This document shows positions 28,408-38,200 of a DNA stretch of 64,000 bases, in pieces. The stretch is taken from positions 124,001-188,000 of the forward strand of contig NZ_JADWOV010000319.1 in NCBI RefSeq assembly GCF_015767435.1, given 5' to 3'. Within the stretch, counting starts at the first letter, position 1, and each line of letters starts with the position of its first letter. The stretch is from Polaribacter sp. BAL334 (GTDB lineage Bacteria > Bacteroidota > Bacteroidia > Flavobacteriales > Flavobacteriaceae). A model generated the notes under the pieces. It did no database searches. It was not told the DNA's origin and saw only the letters and a program-made list of their open reading frames with translations. The position numbers were made by a program, and so were the translations under genes.

Positions 28408-29916
28408 ATGAAAAATTATGTAACTCCAGTCAGAGATAGAGTTCCTTTAGGACAAAAAGCAGCATTTGGTGCAGGACATTTAGTATTGAATTTATTACCT
28501 GGCGCTTTAGGTGTTTTTATGTTCTTTTTATTGACAGCTTTTGGTATGGATCCTTTTTTGGCAGGTTTATTAGGAGGTTTGCCTAGAATTTTTGATGCCT
28601 TAACTGATCCAATTATGGGTTTTATTTCCGATAATACCAATTCTAAATGGGGTAGAAGGAGACCATATATTTTTGTGGGTGCTATTTTAAGTGGAATTTT
28701 ATTTGCAGTTTTATGGCAAATGGACCCAAATGATTCTCAAAATTATAATTTCTGGTATTTCTTAATCATGTCTATGGTTTTCTTAATAGGAAATACCATG
28801 TTCGCAACTCCTTTAGTTGGGTTGGGATATGAAATGACTTCTGATTACAATGAACGAACTCGTTTAATGGCATTTTCACAAACAATAGGGCAAATTGCTT
28901 GGATGATTGTACCATGGTTTTGGATTATCATTAGTGATCCAAACATGTTACCTATTTCAGCTGAAGATGTTAGTAGAATTGCCTCATTAGGGCTTTCTGA
29001 AGTTGATTCAGCAAAAGTTACTCTAGAAGCAGTTCAAGCAAATGGAGTTCGTAAATTATCAATTATTGTCGGAATTGCTTGTTTGATTTTAGGTGTTTTA
29101 CCTGCATTTTTCTGTAAAGGAATAGATTCTGCAAATATGGAAAATAGAAAGAAAATTACTTTTAGCACATTAGGCTCTAACTTGATGGATCTTTTCAAAG
29201 GAATTGCTCAAGTTTCAAAAAATAAACCATTTTTAAAACTATGTGGCGCTACATTCTTAGTATTCAATGGTTTTCAAATGGTAGCTTCTTTTAGTTTTTT
29301 TATTATTGTTTTTTATATGTTCGAAGGAAGTTATGCTGATGCAGGCAATTGGCCAGCTTGGTTTTCAACAGTAACTGCAATTGTAACCGCTTTTGGTGTG
29401 ATTCCTATTGTAACTTTGCTAGCCAATAAATTTGGAAAACGTCAAGCATTCATTATCTCAACAGCTTTATCAATAGTAGGTTATATTTTAAAATGGTGGG
29501 CTTTTGACAAAGACAATCCTTATTTACTTTTTATGCCAATTCCATTTATGGCTTTTGGTTTGGGCGGGTTGTTTACTTTGATGATGAGTATGACTGCAGA
29601 TGTGTGTGATTTAGACGAATTGGAAAATGGAATGCCACGTAAAGAAGGAACTTTTGGAGCTATTTATTGGTGGATGGTAAAATTAGGACAAGCTTTGGCA
29701 TTGGTTTTAGGTGGTGCAGTGTTAAAATTTGTTGGTTTTGATGGTGCAGCAGTTCAGCAAACTGCAGAAACCATGACCAGTTTACGATTGGCAGATGTTA
29801 TCATTCCTTCCGTAACTGCAGGAATTGCAATTTTAATAATGTGGAGTTATAGCTTAAGTGAAAGTAGAGCTAAGAAAATAAAAGAACAATTAATAGAACG
29901 TAGAGGAGAATTATAA
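28408..29916 (+). CDS. GPH-family sugar:cation symporter (MelB-like MFS)
   Basis: Twelve-helix inner-membrane transporter of 502 residues in the glycoside-pentoside-hexuronide:cation family. The family signature near residues 60-90 is clear (RIFDALTDPIMGFISDNT, then KWGRRRPYI), as is the second half with FGLGGLFTLMMSMTADVCDL. It lies between periplasmic glucanase genes and a cytoplasmic GH17 gene, so it probably imports glucose, laminaribiose or slightly longer beta-glucan oligosaccharides. The presence of two cytoplasmic enzymes acting on oligosaccharides argues that it carries more than glucose (inference). Confidence 0.88.
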   Translation: MKNYVTPVRDRVPLGQKAAFGAGHLVLNLLPGALGVFMFFLLTAFGMDPFLAGLLGGLPRIFDALTDPIMGFISDNTNSKWGRRRPYIFVGAILSGILFAVLWQMDPNDSQNYNFWYFLIMSMVFLIGNTMFATPLVGLGYEMTSDYNERTRLMAFSQTIGQIAWMIVPWFWIIISDPNMLPISAEDVSRIASLGLSEVDSAKVTLEAVQANGVRKLSIIVGIACLILGVLPAFFCKGIDSANMENRKKITFSTLGSNLMDLFKGIAQVSKNKPFLKLCGATFLVFNGFQMVASFSFFIIVFYMFEGSYADAGNWPAWFSTVTAIVTAFGVIPIVTLLANKFGKRQAFIISTALSIVGYILKWWAFDKDNPYLLFMPIPFMAFGLGGLFTLMMSMTADVCDLDELENGMPRKEGTFGAIYWWMVKLGQALALVLGGAVLKFVGFDGAAVQQTAETMTSLRLADVIIPSVTAGIAILIMWSYSLSESRAKKIKEQLIERRGEL

Positions 29917-29940
29917 AAAAAATTAAAAATCAATTAAAGT

Positions 29941-30864
29941 ATGTCATATAGAGAAGAACATTATTTTAAACCTGGTCATGCTAATTATATTAGTCAATCA
30001 GGACAACAAGGAGTAGATTTTTCTAACTATTCCAGTGAAGATTTGATAAGTCTTTGGAGAGAAACCTTGCAAAAAGGAATGCATGGAATTTGTTTCAGTA
30101 TGTATGAAGATGGTCAGGAACCTGGAGATACTATTACTGAAAAACAAGTTGAACGAAGAATCAAAATTTTAAAACCGTATGCAAAATGGATTCGTTCTTT
30201 TTCATGTATTGAAGGAAATGAGAATATTCCAAGAATTGCAAAAAAGCACGGAATGAAAAATTTAGTAGGTGCTTGGTTGGGTGATGACATGGAAAAAAAC
30301 GAGCAAGAAATCGAAGGGTTAATTCAATTGGCAAAAGAAGGCTGTGTTGATATTGCTGCTGTAGGAAATGAAGTATTATACAGAAAAGACCTTACAGAAC
30401 AACAACTTTTAGATTATATTCTTCGTGTAAAAGAAGCTTTAAAAGGAATGAATATTCCAGTAGGTTATGTTGATGCCTATTATGAATTCTCTCATAGACC
30501 TTCAATTACGGAAGTTTGTGATGTTATTTTATCAAACTGCTATCCTTATTGGGAAGGTTGTAATATTGATTATTCTTTGAATCATATGCAACAAATGTTC
30601 AGTCAAGCAGCTCATGCAGGTCAAGGAAAAAAAGTAATTATCACTGAAACTGGTTGGCCAAGTCAAGGAAGTAGTTTGGGTGGAGCACATTCAACTGCAG
30701 AGAATGCAATGAGATATTTTATCAATGCTCAAGCATGGTCAGCAAAAGACAATGTAGAGATGTTTTACTTCTCTTCATTTGATGAATCATGGAAAGTTGG
30801 TGCAGAAGGTGATGTTGGAGCTTATTGGGGATTATGGGACAAAAACGAAAATTTAAAATTTTAA
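29941..30864 (+). CDS. GH17 beta-1,3-glucanase-type hydrolase, cytoplasmic
   Basis: A compact 307-residue GH17 TIM barrel with no signal peptide (MSYREEHYFKPG). Acid/base Glu144 lies in AAVGNEVLYR and nucleophile Glu236 in IITETGWPSQG; FYFSSFDESWK near residue 280 is the usual substrate-cleft segment. It is the last gene of the run after the sugar symporter. Its location implies that beta-1,3-oligosaccharides reach the cytoplasm, where it would shorten them for the phosphorylase or act as a transglycosidase. It is distinct from the lipoprotein GH17 upstream. Confidence 0.9.
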   Translation: MSYREEHYFKPGHANYISQSGQQGVDFSNYSSEDLISLWRETLQKGMHGICFSMYEDGQEPGDTITEKQVERRIKILKPYAKWIRSFSCIEGNENIPRIAKKHGMKNLVGAWLGDDMEKNEQEIEGLIQLAKEGCVDIAAVGNEVLYRKDLTEQQLLDYILRVKEALKGMNIPVGYVDAYYEFSHRPSITEVCDVILSNCYPYWEGCNIDYSLNHMQQMFSQAAHAGQGKKVIITETGWPSQGSSLGGAHSTAENAMRYFINAQAWSAKDNVEMFYFSSFDESWKVGAEGDVGAYWGLWDKNENLKF

Positions 30865-31062
30865 CAAAATAACGTAATCAATTTGTATGGGTTTCTTATC
30901 AAAATGAAACACTACTCTAATTTTTTCATCAAAAGACTATTCATGTAAAAATATCATAATGACTAGGTTTTAATGGAAATTTTTTAAAATTAAATACATG
31001 TGAAACATGTTTTTTGATGTTGTAGTGTTCATGTAGTGGTAAATAATTCGTATTTAAGAGAT

Positions 31063-31070
31063 TATAGTTG
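31063..31070 (+). promoter_or_regulatory. Weak candidate -7 element for the T9SS binding-protein gene
   Basis: TATAGTTG matches seven of eight places (TAnnTTTG with one change) and lies 43 bases before the ATG, inside a 248-base non-coding gap. No clear -33 element. Confidence 0.3.
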
Positions 31071-31112
31071 TACTATTGAACAATTATTATTAATACTTAA
31101 CACTTTTTTATT

Positions 31113-32420
31113 ATGAAAAAAATTACATTATTATTTGCCTTATTGATTTCTTCAATTGGGTTTTCACAACAAGTAGTTGTTGAAGATTTTGAGGGTTCAC
31201 CTGCAATTGCAGGATTTGAAGGACTTGGAAGTGCAACAATTGTAGATGATCCTGCTTCTGGAGGTACAAGAGGAAAAACTTTCCAACTAATAACAAGTTC
31301 AACTGGAAATGGTTGGCAAGGAGCTGAAGTTGTATTAGCTTCTGGGACTGTCTTAGAATTAACAACAGATAAAACAATAAAAGTAGATATTTATTCTACT
31401 ACAGCATTCGCTGTAATGGCAAAGCTTGAAGGATCAGGACCAGCTGCTGCAAATACTCAAAGTCACGGTGGTAGTGGTTGGGAAACGATTACGTTTACAT
31501 TTACCACAGGATCTGATGGAACAGCAACTGCTAATGGAGAATATTCGAAAGTAGTATTTTTTCCAAATAGAAAAGCAGACGATTCAGGATGGAATTCACC
31601 TGTTGTAACTGTAACTATGTATGCTGATAATATCACAGGTGTTAAAAAGACTACTGCACCACCATCAGACCCAGAACCTACTGATGCTCCACAAACACCA
31701 CCTACTTTTGCTGCTCAAAATGTAATGTCACTTTATAGTGAAGCTTATACTCCTTCGGCAACAATATCTAACGTTCCTTGGGATGATTCTGTTTTTGAAG
31801 AAGTAACTATTGCTGGAAACAAAGTTTTAAAAATTACAGGAGGTAATTTTATTGGAATGGATTTAGATGTTTTTCTTGATGCAACTGCTATGACTCACTT
31901 ACACATGGATTATTGGATTTCAACTGACCATACACCTGGTACAGTTTTAAATCCTAAATTATCAAATCATGGAGGAGATAAAACCAAAGAAACTAGTGCT
32001 ATCGATATTACAAACATTATAGAAAGTCAAGATGAGGTTAAAAAATGGCAATCAAAAGATTTCCCTTTAAATGCTGGAGCTAGAGAATCAATTAAACAAT
32101 TTTTAATTACAGACGCAGCAAAAGTAGGAGTTTATTATTTAGATAACGTTTATATGTATGTTGCAGGAACTGCAGGAGTTGAAGACAACTTATTCAACGT
32201 TTCTATTTATCCAAACCCAGCTTCAAACAGATTGAATATTTCTGCAGCGAATACTATTCAAAATGCTGAAATCTACAATGTGTTAGGTAAAAAAGTAATG
32301 AATGTTACTATCAACAAAACAAGTGAGTCGATTGATATTTCAAACTTGGCTTCTGGTGTGTATATGATTAAATACAACATCGAAAATAATGTTGGAACTG
32401 CAAAGTTTATCAAACAATAA
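31113..32420 (+). CDS. T9SS-exported beta-glucan locus binding protein with shared PUL module
   Basis: A 435-residue secreted protein: signal peptide MKKITLLFALLISSIGFSQ; a jelly-roll-like domain about 20-175 (starting VVVEDFEGS, ending MYADNITGVKK); the module also found in the proteins at 11333 and 17874, about residues 190-350 (QTPPTFAAQNVMSLYSEAYT to YYLDNVYMY); and a type A T9SS sorting domain about 360-435 (SIYPNPASNRLNI, GVYMIKY, KFIKQ). No catalytic residues recognised. It has its own promoter region and terminator. Probably a released or surface-attached beta-glucan-binding protein; an unrecognised enzyme is possible. Confidence 0.82.
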   Translation: MKKITLLFALLISSIGFSQQVVVEDFEGSPAIAGFEGLGSATIVDDPASGGTRGKTFQLITSSTGNGWQGAEVVLASGTVLELTTDKTIKVDIYSTTAFAVMAKLEGSGPAAANTQSHGGSGWETITFTFTTGSDGTATANGEYSKVVFFPNRKADDSGWNSPVVTVTMYADNITGVKKTTAPPSDPEPTDAPQTPPTFAAQNVMSLYSEAYTPSATISNVPWDDSVFEEVTIAGNKVLKITGGNFIGMDLDVFLDATAMTHLHMDYWISTDHTPGTVLNPKLSNHGGDKTKETSAIDITNIIESQDEVKKWQSKDFPLNAGARESIKQFLITDAAKVGVYYLDNVYMYVAGTAGVEDNLFNVSIYPNPASNRLNISAANTIQNAEIYNVLGKKVMNVTINKTSESIDISNLASGVYMIKYNIENNVGTAKFIKQ

Positions 32421-32437
32421 TTTTCAAATAATTTCAT

Positions 32438-32467
32438 AAAAAAACCGAGCAATTTGCTCGGTTTTTT
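32438..32467. terminator. Bidirectional rho-independent terminator
   Basis: CCGAGCAA / TTGCTCGG stem with A-tract before and T-tract after. It lies between the convergent T9SS binding-protein gene (+) and the DUF4369 lipoprotein gene (-) and has U-runs in both directions. It also marks the right end of the glycan island. Confidence 0.88.
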
Positions 32468-32487
32468 GTTTTGTAAAAATACAAGAA

Positions 32488-33189
32488 TTATTCTTGTTCG
32501 CTCTTTTTAATTTGATTCAAATAGTTTTGTAAACTTTTTCCATACACTGATTTTTTTACTTTTGGTGTTAAAGATTTATTTACAGTATCTAACATTTGTA
32601 ATGTTGCATCATACATTTCTGTAATTGCAATGTAAGGAGCAGCTTCAAAATCGGCATTGTTGATAGCAAAATTCGTAGTGTATAAAACACGTCTTCTTAC
32701 CATTCGTTTATAATCATCTTCCACTTTTTGAATCAATTCTTCATTGTTTGATTTTTTTGCTTCAAAATCTATTTTAATAAAATCCAATCTCTCTGATTGA
32801 AATTGTTTATTGATAACATTAAATTTATCCATCACTTCCTGATTTTTTGAACCTGAAATTACTGGATTGATTCCAAATTTTTCAACATGATCTTTGATGG
32901 TAATGACACCTTCTTCCCCAAAAAACAAAATTCGTTTGTTAGTGGTGTTTCCGTCAAAAGTTAAATAATACATTACTGGAGAATCTACTTGATCTGATAA
33001 TCGAAAAGTATCAGTTCCCAAAAGTTTTACAGAATCAACAGAAACTAAAGCTGTATCTTTCATCTTTTGTAAATACAAAGTTCCTTTTTTCAATCCTTTA
33101 ATTTGTCCCTCTACAATCATGTTTCCTTCCTTTTTAGAACATGCGAATATGGTGAATGAGGCAATAAAAATTGTGATAATTTTTTTCAT
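32488..33189 (-). CDS. DUF4369-containing lipoprotein
   Basis: A 233-residue lipoprotein (lipobox IFAC, Cys17). Residues about 23-115 resemble DUF4369 (VEGQIKGLKKGTLYLQKM, then SVDSVKL), the domain that usually precedes a thioredoxin-like domain in Bacteroidota thiol:disulfide proteins. Here no thioredoxin CxxC follows; the remaining part is helical and charged. It may therefore be a stand-alone version. Function unknown. It is convergent with the PUL and in the same direction as the DUF819 gene, 42 bases upstream of it in reading order. Confidence 0.75.
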   Translation of the reverse strand: MKKIITIFIASFTIFACSKKEGNMIVEGQIKGLKKGTLYLQKMKDTALVSVDSVKLLGTDTFRLSDQVDSPVMYYLTFDGNTTNKRILFFGEEGVITIKDHVEKFGINPVISGSKNQEVMDKFNVINKQFQSERLDFIKIDFEAKKSNNEELIQKVEDDYKRMVRRRVLYTTNFAINNADFEAAPYIAITEMYDATLQMLDTVNKSLTPKVKKSVYGKSLQNYLNQIKKSEQE

Positions 33190-33231
33190 TTTTAATTTAA
33201 AATTTAAGTCTGCAAATATGCTGATTTTTAT

Positions 33232-34539
33232 TTAAAGAGAAGAAGCTAATTCCATTAAAATAGTACTAACAATTGCGCCAATAGTTCCAATGGCATAGCC
33301 AAAAACAGCCAATAAAACTCCTACAGTTGCCAATGATGGATGAAATGCTTGCGCAACAATAGGAGCAGAGGCTGCTCCACCTACATTTGCTTGACTTCCA
33401 ACTGCCAGAAAGAAATAAGGTGCTTTGATGATTTTTGCAACAATAATCATCAGAATTGCATGAATTGTCATCCAAACCAATCCAATTATAATCAATCCTG
33501 GATTTTCTAATGCTTGATTCAAATCCATTTTCATACCAATTGTGGCAACTAAAATGTATATAAAAACGCTTCCTAATTTGCTTGCTCCTGCACCTTCATA
33601 ATTTCTAGCTTTTGTAAAAGACAACAAAATAGCAACTATGGTTGCAATGCTAATCAACCAAAAAAAGCTAGAATCTAAAAATGAAAACGTATTTCTGATG
33701 ATGGGTGATGAAATTGACGAAACCAAATCACCAAAAAATGAACTTAAATATACAGAGGTAAAATGCCCAAAACCTACAGTTCCAAAAGCGATTGCCAACA
33801 TAATAATTAAATCGGATAAACTTGGATTTCTTTTTACTTTATCTGTAAAAAGCGTAACTTTTTGTTTTAAATCTTCTATGGCAGAAGTATCTGCTTTTAA
33901 CCATTTATCAATGGCATCTTTTTTTCCAATTCCAATCAATAAAATGGCCATCCAAATATTGGCTACCACAATATCAACAATCACCATTCCTCCATATTTT
34001 GAGGGATTATATTGATAAATTTCTAGCATCGCAGTTTGATTTGCACCACCACCAATCCAACTTCCTGCCAATGTGGAAAGTCCTCTCCAAACTGCATCAA
34101 AATTGGCTCCTCCAACAGTTTCAGGAGAAAAAATAGAAATGAGTAAAATAGCAATTGGGCCTCCAATAATAATTCCAACAGTTCCTGTAAAAAACATGAT
34201 CAATGCTTTTGAACCCAGATTGAAAATCGCTTTTAAATCGATACTCAACGTCATCAAAACCAAGGCTGCAGGCAATAAATATTGATTTGAAACAAAATAC
34301 AATTGTGATTTATTTTTGATGATTTCACCCGCTACATTTTTAGTTTCCCATTCTGGAGAAATCAATCCAAAAGTGGTAAAAAGTGCAGGGACAAAATAAG
34401 CCATAAACAATCCTGGAACTATTTTGTAAAATTTTGACCAAAAACCCTTTTTGATATTTTCGGTATAAAAAACGAATCCTAATGAAATCATTAAAATTCC
34501 AAAAACGATAGCGTCGTTTGTAAGAAAGGGTATATTCAT
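33232..34539 (-). CDS. DUF819 family inner-membrane protein
   Basis: A 435-residue protein with about ten to twelve hydrophobic segments and DUF819/YjcL-type motifs (GSWIGGGANQTAML, GSQANVGGAASAPIVAQAF). The family resembles secondary transporters of the CPA/AT type, but no substrate is established as far as I know. Its ATG overlaps the stop of the DUF2490 gene by four bases (ATGA), so the two are translationally coupled. The operon order is VPS10-like propeller, DUF2490, DUF819. Confidence 0.85.
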   Translation of the reverse strand: MNIPFLTNDAIVFGILMISLGFVFYTENIKKGFWSKFYKIVPGLFMAYFVPALFTTFGLISPEWETKNVAGEIIKNKSQLYFVSNQYLLPAALVLMTLSIDLKAIFNLGSKALIMFFTGTVGIIIGGPIAILLISIFSPETVGGANFDAVWRGLSTLAGSWIGGGANQTAMLEIYQYNPSKYGGMVIVDIVVANIWMAILLIGIGKKDAIDKWLKADTSAIEDLKQKVTLFTDKVKRNPSLSDLIIMLAIAFGTVGFGHFTSVYLSSFFGDLVSSISSPIIRNTFSFLDSSFFWLISIATIVAILLSFTKARNYEGAGASKLGSVFIYILVATIGMKMDLNQALENPGLIIIGLVWMTIHAILMIIVAKIIKAPYFFLAVGSQANVGGAASAPIVAQAFHPSLATVGVLLAVFGYAIGTIGAIVSTILMELASSL

Positions 34540-35186
34540 AATGATGATTTTTTTAAGTGATGGGTTGTTATGATAATGCCCAATTGAAGTCTGTGTAATT
34601 CAGAGTTGCTAAATTTTGTGTAAAAATAGCCAATTCTAAATTTTAAATCGTTGTTAATATTTCTAATAATTCCACTACCAATTCTATTTTGATCAAATAT
34701 TTTATCAGTAAAATTTACAAAAAGCTCATTAAAAGCATATATTTTTAAATTAGTTGAAAGCGGATATTCTAAAAATAAACCATATCTTATTGTATGATTT
34801 ATTTTAGAATCAAAATTTTGTCTTTTAAATCTTTGTGCTAAACGTATACGATGATTTATATCCATTTTATTCCACATATTTTTTAAATTAAAATCTTGAT
34901 AAAATCGAAATTCATAAAGATTTGGAAAAGTTGATTTATAAGACGTATCTGTTTCAGAATATACAAAACCAGCTGTGATATTTATATTTTTTCGAAAAGT
35001 ATAATTTAGTCCAATTCTATAAATTTCCTGCTGAAATTCAGTTGCCAACTCAAAATACCGAAAATGAACATTAGTTAATAGTTTAAAATTTTCACTTAAT
35101 AAATGATTAGCATCAAACATATACCAAGTTCCTAGCTGATTTTCTGGATTATTTTGTGCTTGAGTTTTTAATACACAAAAACTCAA
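34536..35186 (-). CDS. DUF2490 family outer-membrane-like protein, start uncertain
   Basis: At least 216 residues of amphipathic beta-strands (NVHFRYFELATEFQQ, NINITAGFVYSE, RIRLAQRFKRQ), as in the DUF2490 family of predicted outer-membrane barrels. The given start is TTG, which leaves too little signal peptide. The frame stays open back to 35241, and upstream codons read KHIIIGVILCLSFCVLKTQA, a proper signal peptide, yet contain no ATG or GTG; only a CTG at 35231 is available. So the gene either uses a rare start or has lost its ATG. It directly follows the propeller gene stop (35221) and overlaps the DUF819 start. Confidence 0.75.
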   Translation of the reverse strand: MSFCVLKTQAQNNPENQLGTWYMFDANHLLSENFKLLTNVHFRYFELATEFQQEIYRIGLNYTFRKNINITAGFVYSETDTSYKSTFPNLYEFRFYQDFNLKNMWNKMDINHRIRLAQRFKRQNFDSKINHTIRYGLFLEYPLSTNLKIYAFNELFVNFTDKIFDQNRIGSGIIRNINNDLKFRIGYFYTKFSNSELHRLQLGIIITTHHLKKSSL

Positions 35187-35220
35187 GCATAAAATAACAC
35201 CTATTATAATATGTTTTACT

Positions 35221-38200
35221 TTAGTCTGCAGTGTAAATTGTTATTTCTTTAAAAGGTGAAATTATAATTCCATCAGTAGCTTTTTTATAGTCTATCCAAT
35301 ACGAATTATAAAATGTATTTGTCTCTGAAATAGCTTCTTTAAAAGCCTCTAAAAACTGATTTACCAATTGCTTTTCAGTGTCTGTTTGATTTCCAAAACG
35401 AGAACGAATATAACTAAATGCCGTTCCAAAACGCTGACTAACAGTAACTTCAGGATTTCTTGTAATCCCTTGTCTTTCATCAACTTTGCCTAAATAAATG
35501 GCAATGATATCATCTATTTTTTTGATAATTTCAGTAGATGATTTGATTTCAGCATCGTATTTCTTTTTGTCATCTTTAGACAATTGTTCTTTGATAGTTG
35601 TTGCCGTATTTTTACTTTCAACCAACTGTTTTACAATGGCTGCCATTTTTTCCTGATGATTTTCCATAGCTTTACTAGCCTCATATTTTTGATTGATGGC
35701 TTCTTGTGTAATTTGCAATCTTGGGTCAAATTCAACTTTGATGTTTTGTTCGGATACAGCATCACCAAAAGTCATTTTTAGTTTGTAAACCCCAGGTTTC
35801 ACATCTACTCCTGATGTTTCTCTTGTGGAATTTCTAATCGTTCTTGAGGCTCTTTCCACTCCTTTTTCATCCAAATTCCAAATAGTTTTATGAATACCAT
35901 TTTCTTCAGGAGTTTTGAATTTTAAGGTTCTTATCAAACGTTCTCCATCAAAAATTTCCAATTTGATAGAATCTGTTTTTTCCTCTTTTGATTTATTTAG
36001 ATAATAGGAAATAATGGCTCCTCCTTTTCTGTTTTCTCCTTGATACATGGCATCTGCACCAAATCTGCTTCCAGTAGGTTGCTGATAAGCAGCATGATAG
36101 GCTGTTGGAGGTGCAAATAAAGCTAATTTCTCTTTCAATACACTTCCTTTCGCAAGTGCTCTAAAAGGTCTGATATCATCTAAAACCCAAGCTGCTCTTC
36201 CAAAAGTCCCAATAATCAAATCATGTTCTCTAGGATGAATTACCAAATCATTTACAGGTACTGTTGGAAATCCTTCTGTCCATTTTGTCCATTTTTTTCC
36301 AGCATCAATAGAAATGTACAAACCATCATCCGTTCCTAAAAAAAGTAAATTTTCATTTTCTAAATCTTCAATTATACTCAAAGTAAAACTCGCTACATCA
36401 TTTTCATCCACAATTCTCTCCCAAGTTTTTCCATAATTTTTGGTTCTGTAAGCATAGGGTTTGTAGTTATCTCGTCTGTAATCGTTGGCAACTAACAAAG
36501 CTTCTCCTTTATTTTTGTTGGATGCTTTTATTTGAGTAATCCAACTATTTTCTGGCAAATCTTTGATATTTTTTGAAACATTTGTCCAAGTTTTTCCTCC
36601 ATCTTTCGTGATTTGAACTTGACCATCATCTGTGGCAACCCACAAAACATCTTTTTCTAAAATGGTTGGTTCAATCACTAAAATGGTACAATGATTTTCA
36701 GCACCAGTGGCATCCATGGTTAATCCACCACTTTCTCCTTGTTTCAATTTTTCAGGATTGTTGGTTGTTAAATCTGGAGAAATCACAGACCAAGTCAACC
36801 CTTTATCCGTTGATTTATGCACAAATTGACTTCCAAAATAAAGCGTATTGTTATCAAAAGGATCAATGTTTATGGCAGCATTCCAATTGAAACGTAATTG
36901 AATTGATGCATCAGAATGCGTAGGTTTTACAGAATAATTATTTCCTGTTAGATAATCAAAACGAACTACACTTCCTTGCTGACTCATAGACCATCCATAG
37001 CGTGAATCGTCTTTGTCAGAAATGACATCAAAACCATCACCAAAACTAATTTCTTGCCAATAAGAATTTCGAATTCCTTGATCTTTCCAAACATAAGCAG
37101 GTCCTCTCCAAGAACCATTATCTTGCATTCCTCCATAAACATTGTAAGGAAATTCGTTGTCAACATTGATATGATAAAATTGTGCCACAGGAATATTTCC
37201 AATAAAACGCCAAGATTTTCCTCCATCTCTAGTGATATTTAAACCACCATCATTTCCATCAATCATGAATTTTCCGTTTTTTGGATGAATCCACCACGCA
37301 TGATGATCTGGATGAACACCATTGTCAACGCCATAAGCAGGCATCAATTCTTTGAAATTTTTTCCACCATCTTCTGAAACATTTACATAGGTAAATACTG
37401 AATAAACCCTGTTTTCATTTTGTGGATCTACATAAATTTCTGAATAATAAAAAGGACGATTTCCAATATCTGCTTTGTCATTTATTTTTTTCCAAGAAAA
37501 ACCTCCATCTTCACTTTTATAAAGAGCATTTTTTTTCGCCTCAACCAAAGCATACACGATATCATGATTTGAACGTGCAATAGCTACTCCAATTCTGCCT
37601 AATTCTCCCTCAGGAAAACCTTCTTTTTTAGTGATTTTTTTCCAATTTTCTCCTCCATCATGAGTGATATACAAACCACTTCCTTCTCCACCAGATTTAA
37701 AAAACCACGGATCACGTTTGTGTTCCCACATGGCTGCAATCAATTTATTTGGATTTGTAGGATCCATGATCAAATCTGCAATGCCTGATTTTTTATTGGT
37801 AAACAAGATTTGTTTCCACGTTTTTCCACCATCTAAGGTTTTATAAACTCCACGTTCTTGATGTTCTCCCCAAGGCGAACCAATGGCGCCTACATACACA
37901 ACATCAGGATTTGCTGGGTCTATAACCACTCTGTGAATGTGCCTTGTTTTTTCTAATCCCATCAATTTCCAGGTTTTTCCAGCATCTAAAGATTTATAAA
38001 TTCCAAAACCACCATTCAAACTATTTCTTGGATTTCCTTCACCTGTTCCAGCCCAAACCACACTCGGATTTGATTGTTGAATTGCAATTGCACCAATAGA
38101 AGCAGTCAATTCTTTGTCAAAAATGGGTTCCCATTTGATGCCTCCAGAAGTTGATTTCCAAATTCCGCCAGAAGCAGTTCCAGCATATATAATATCGGGA

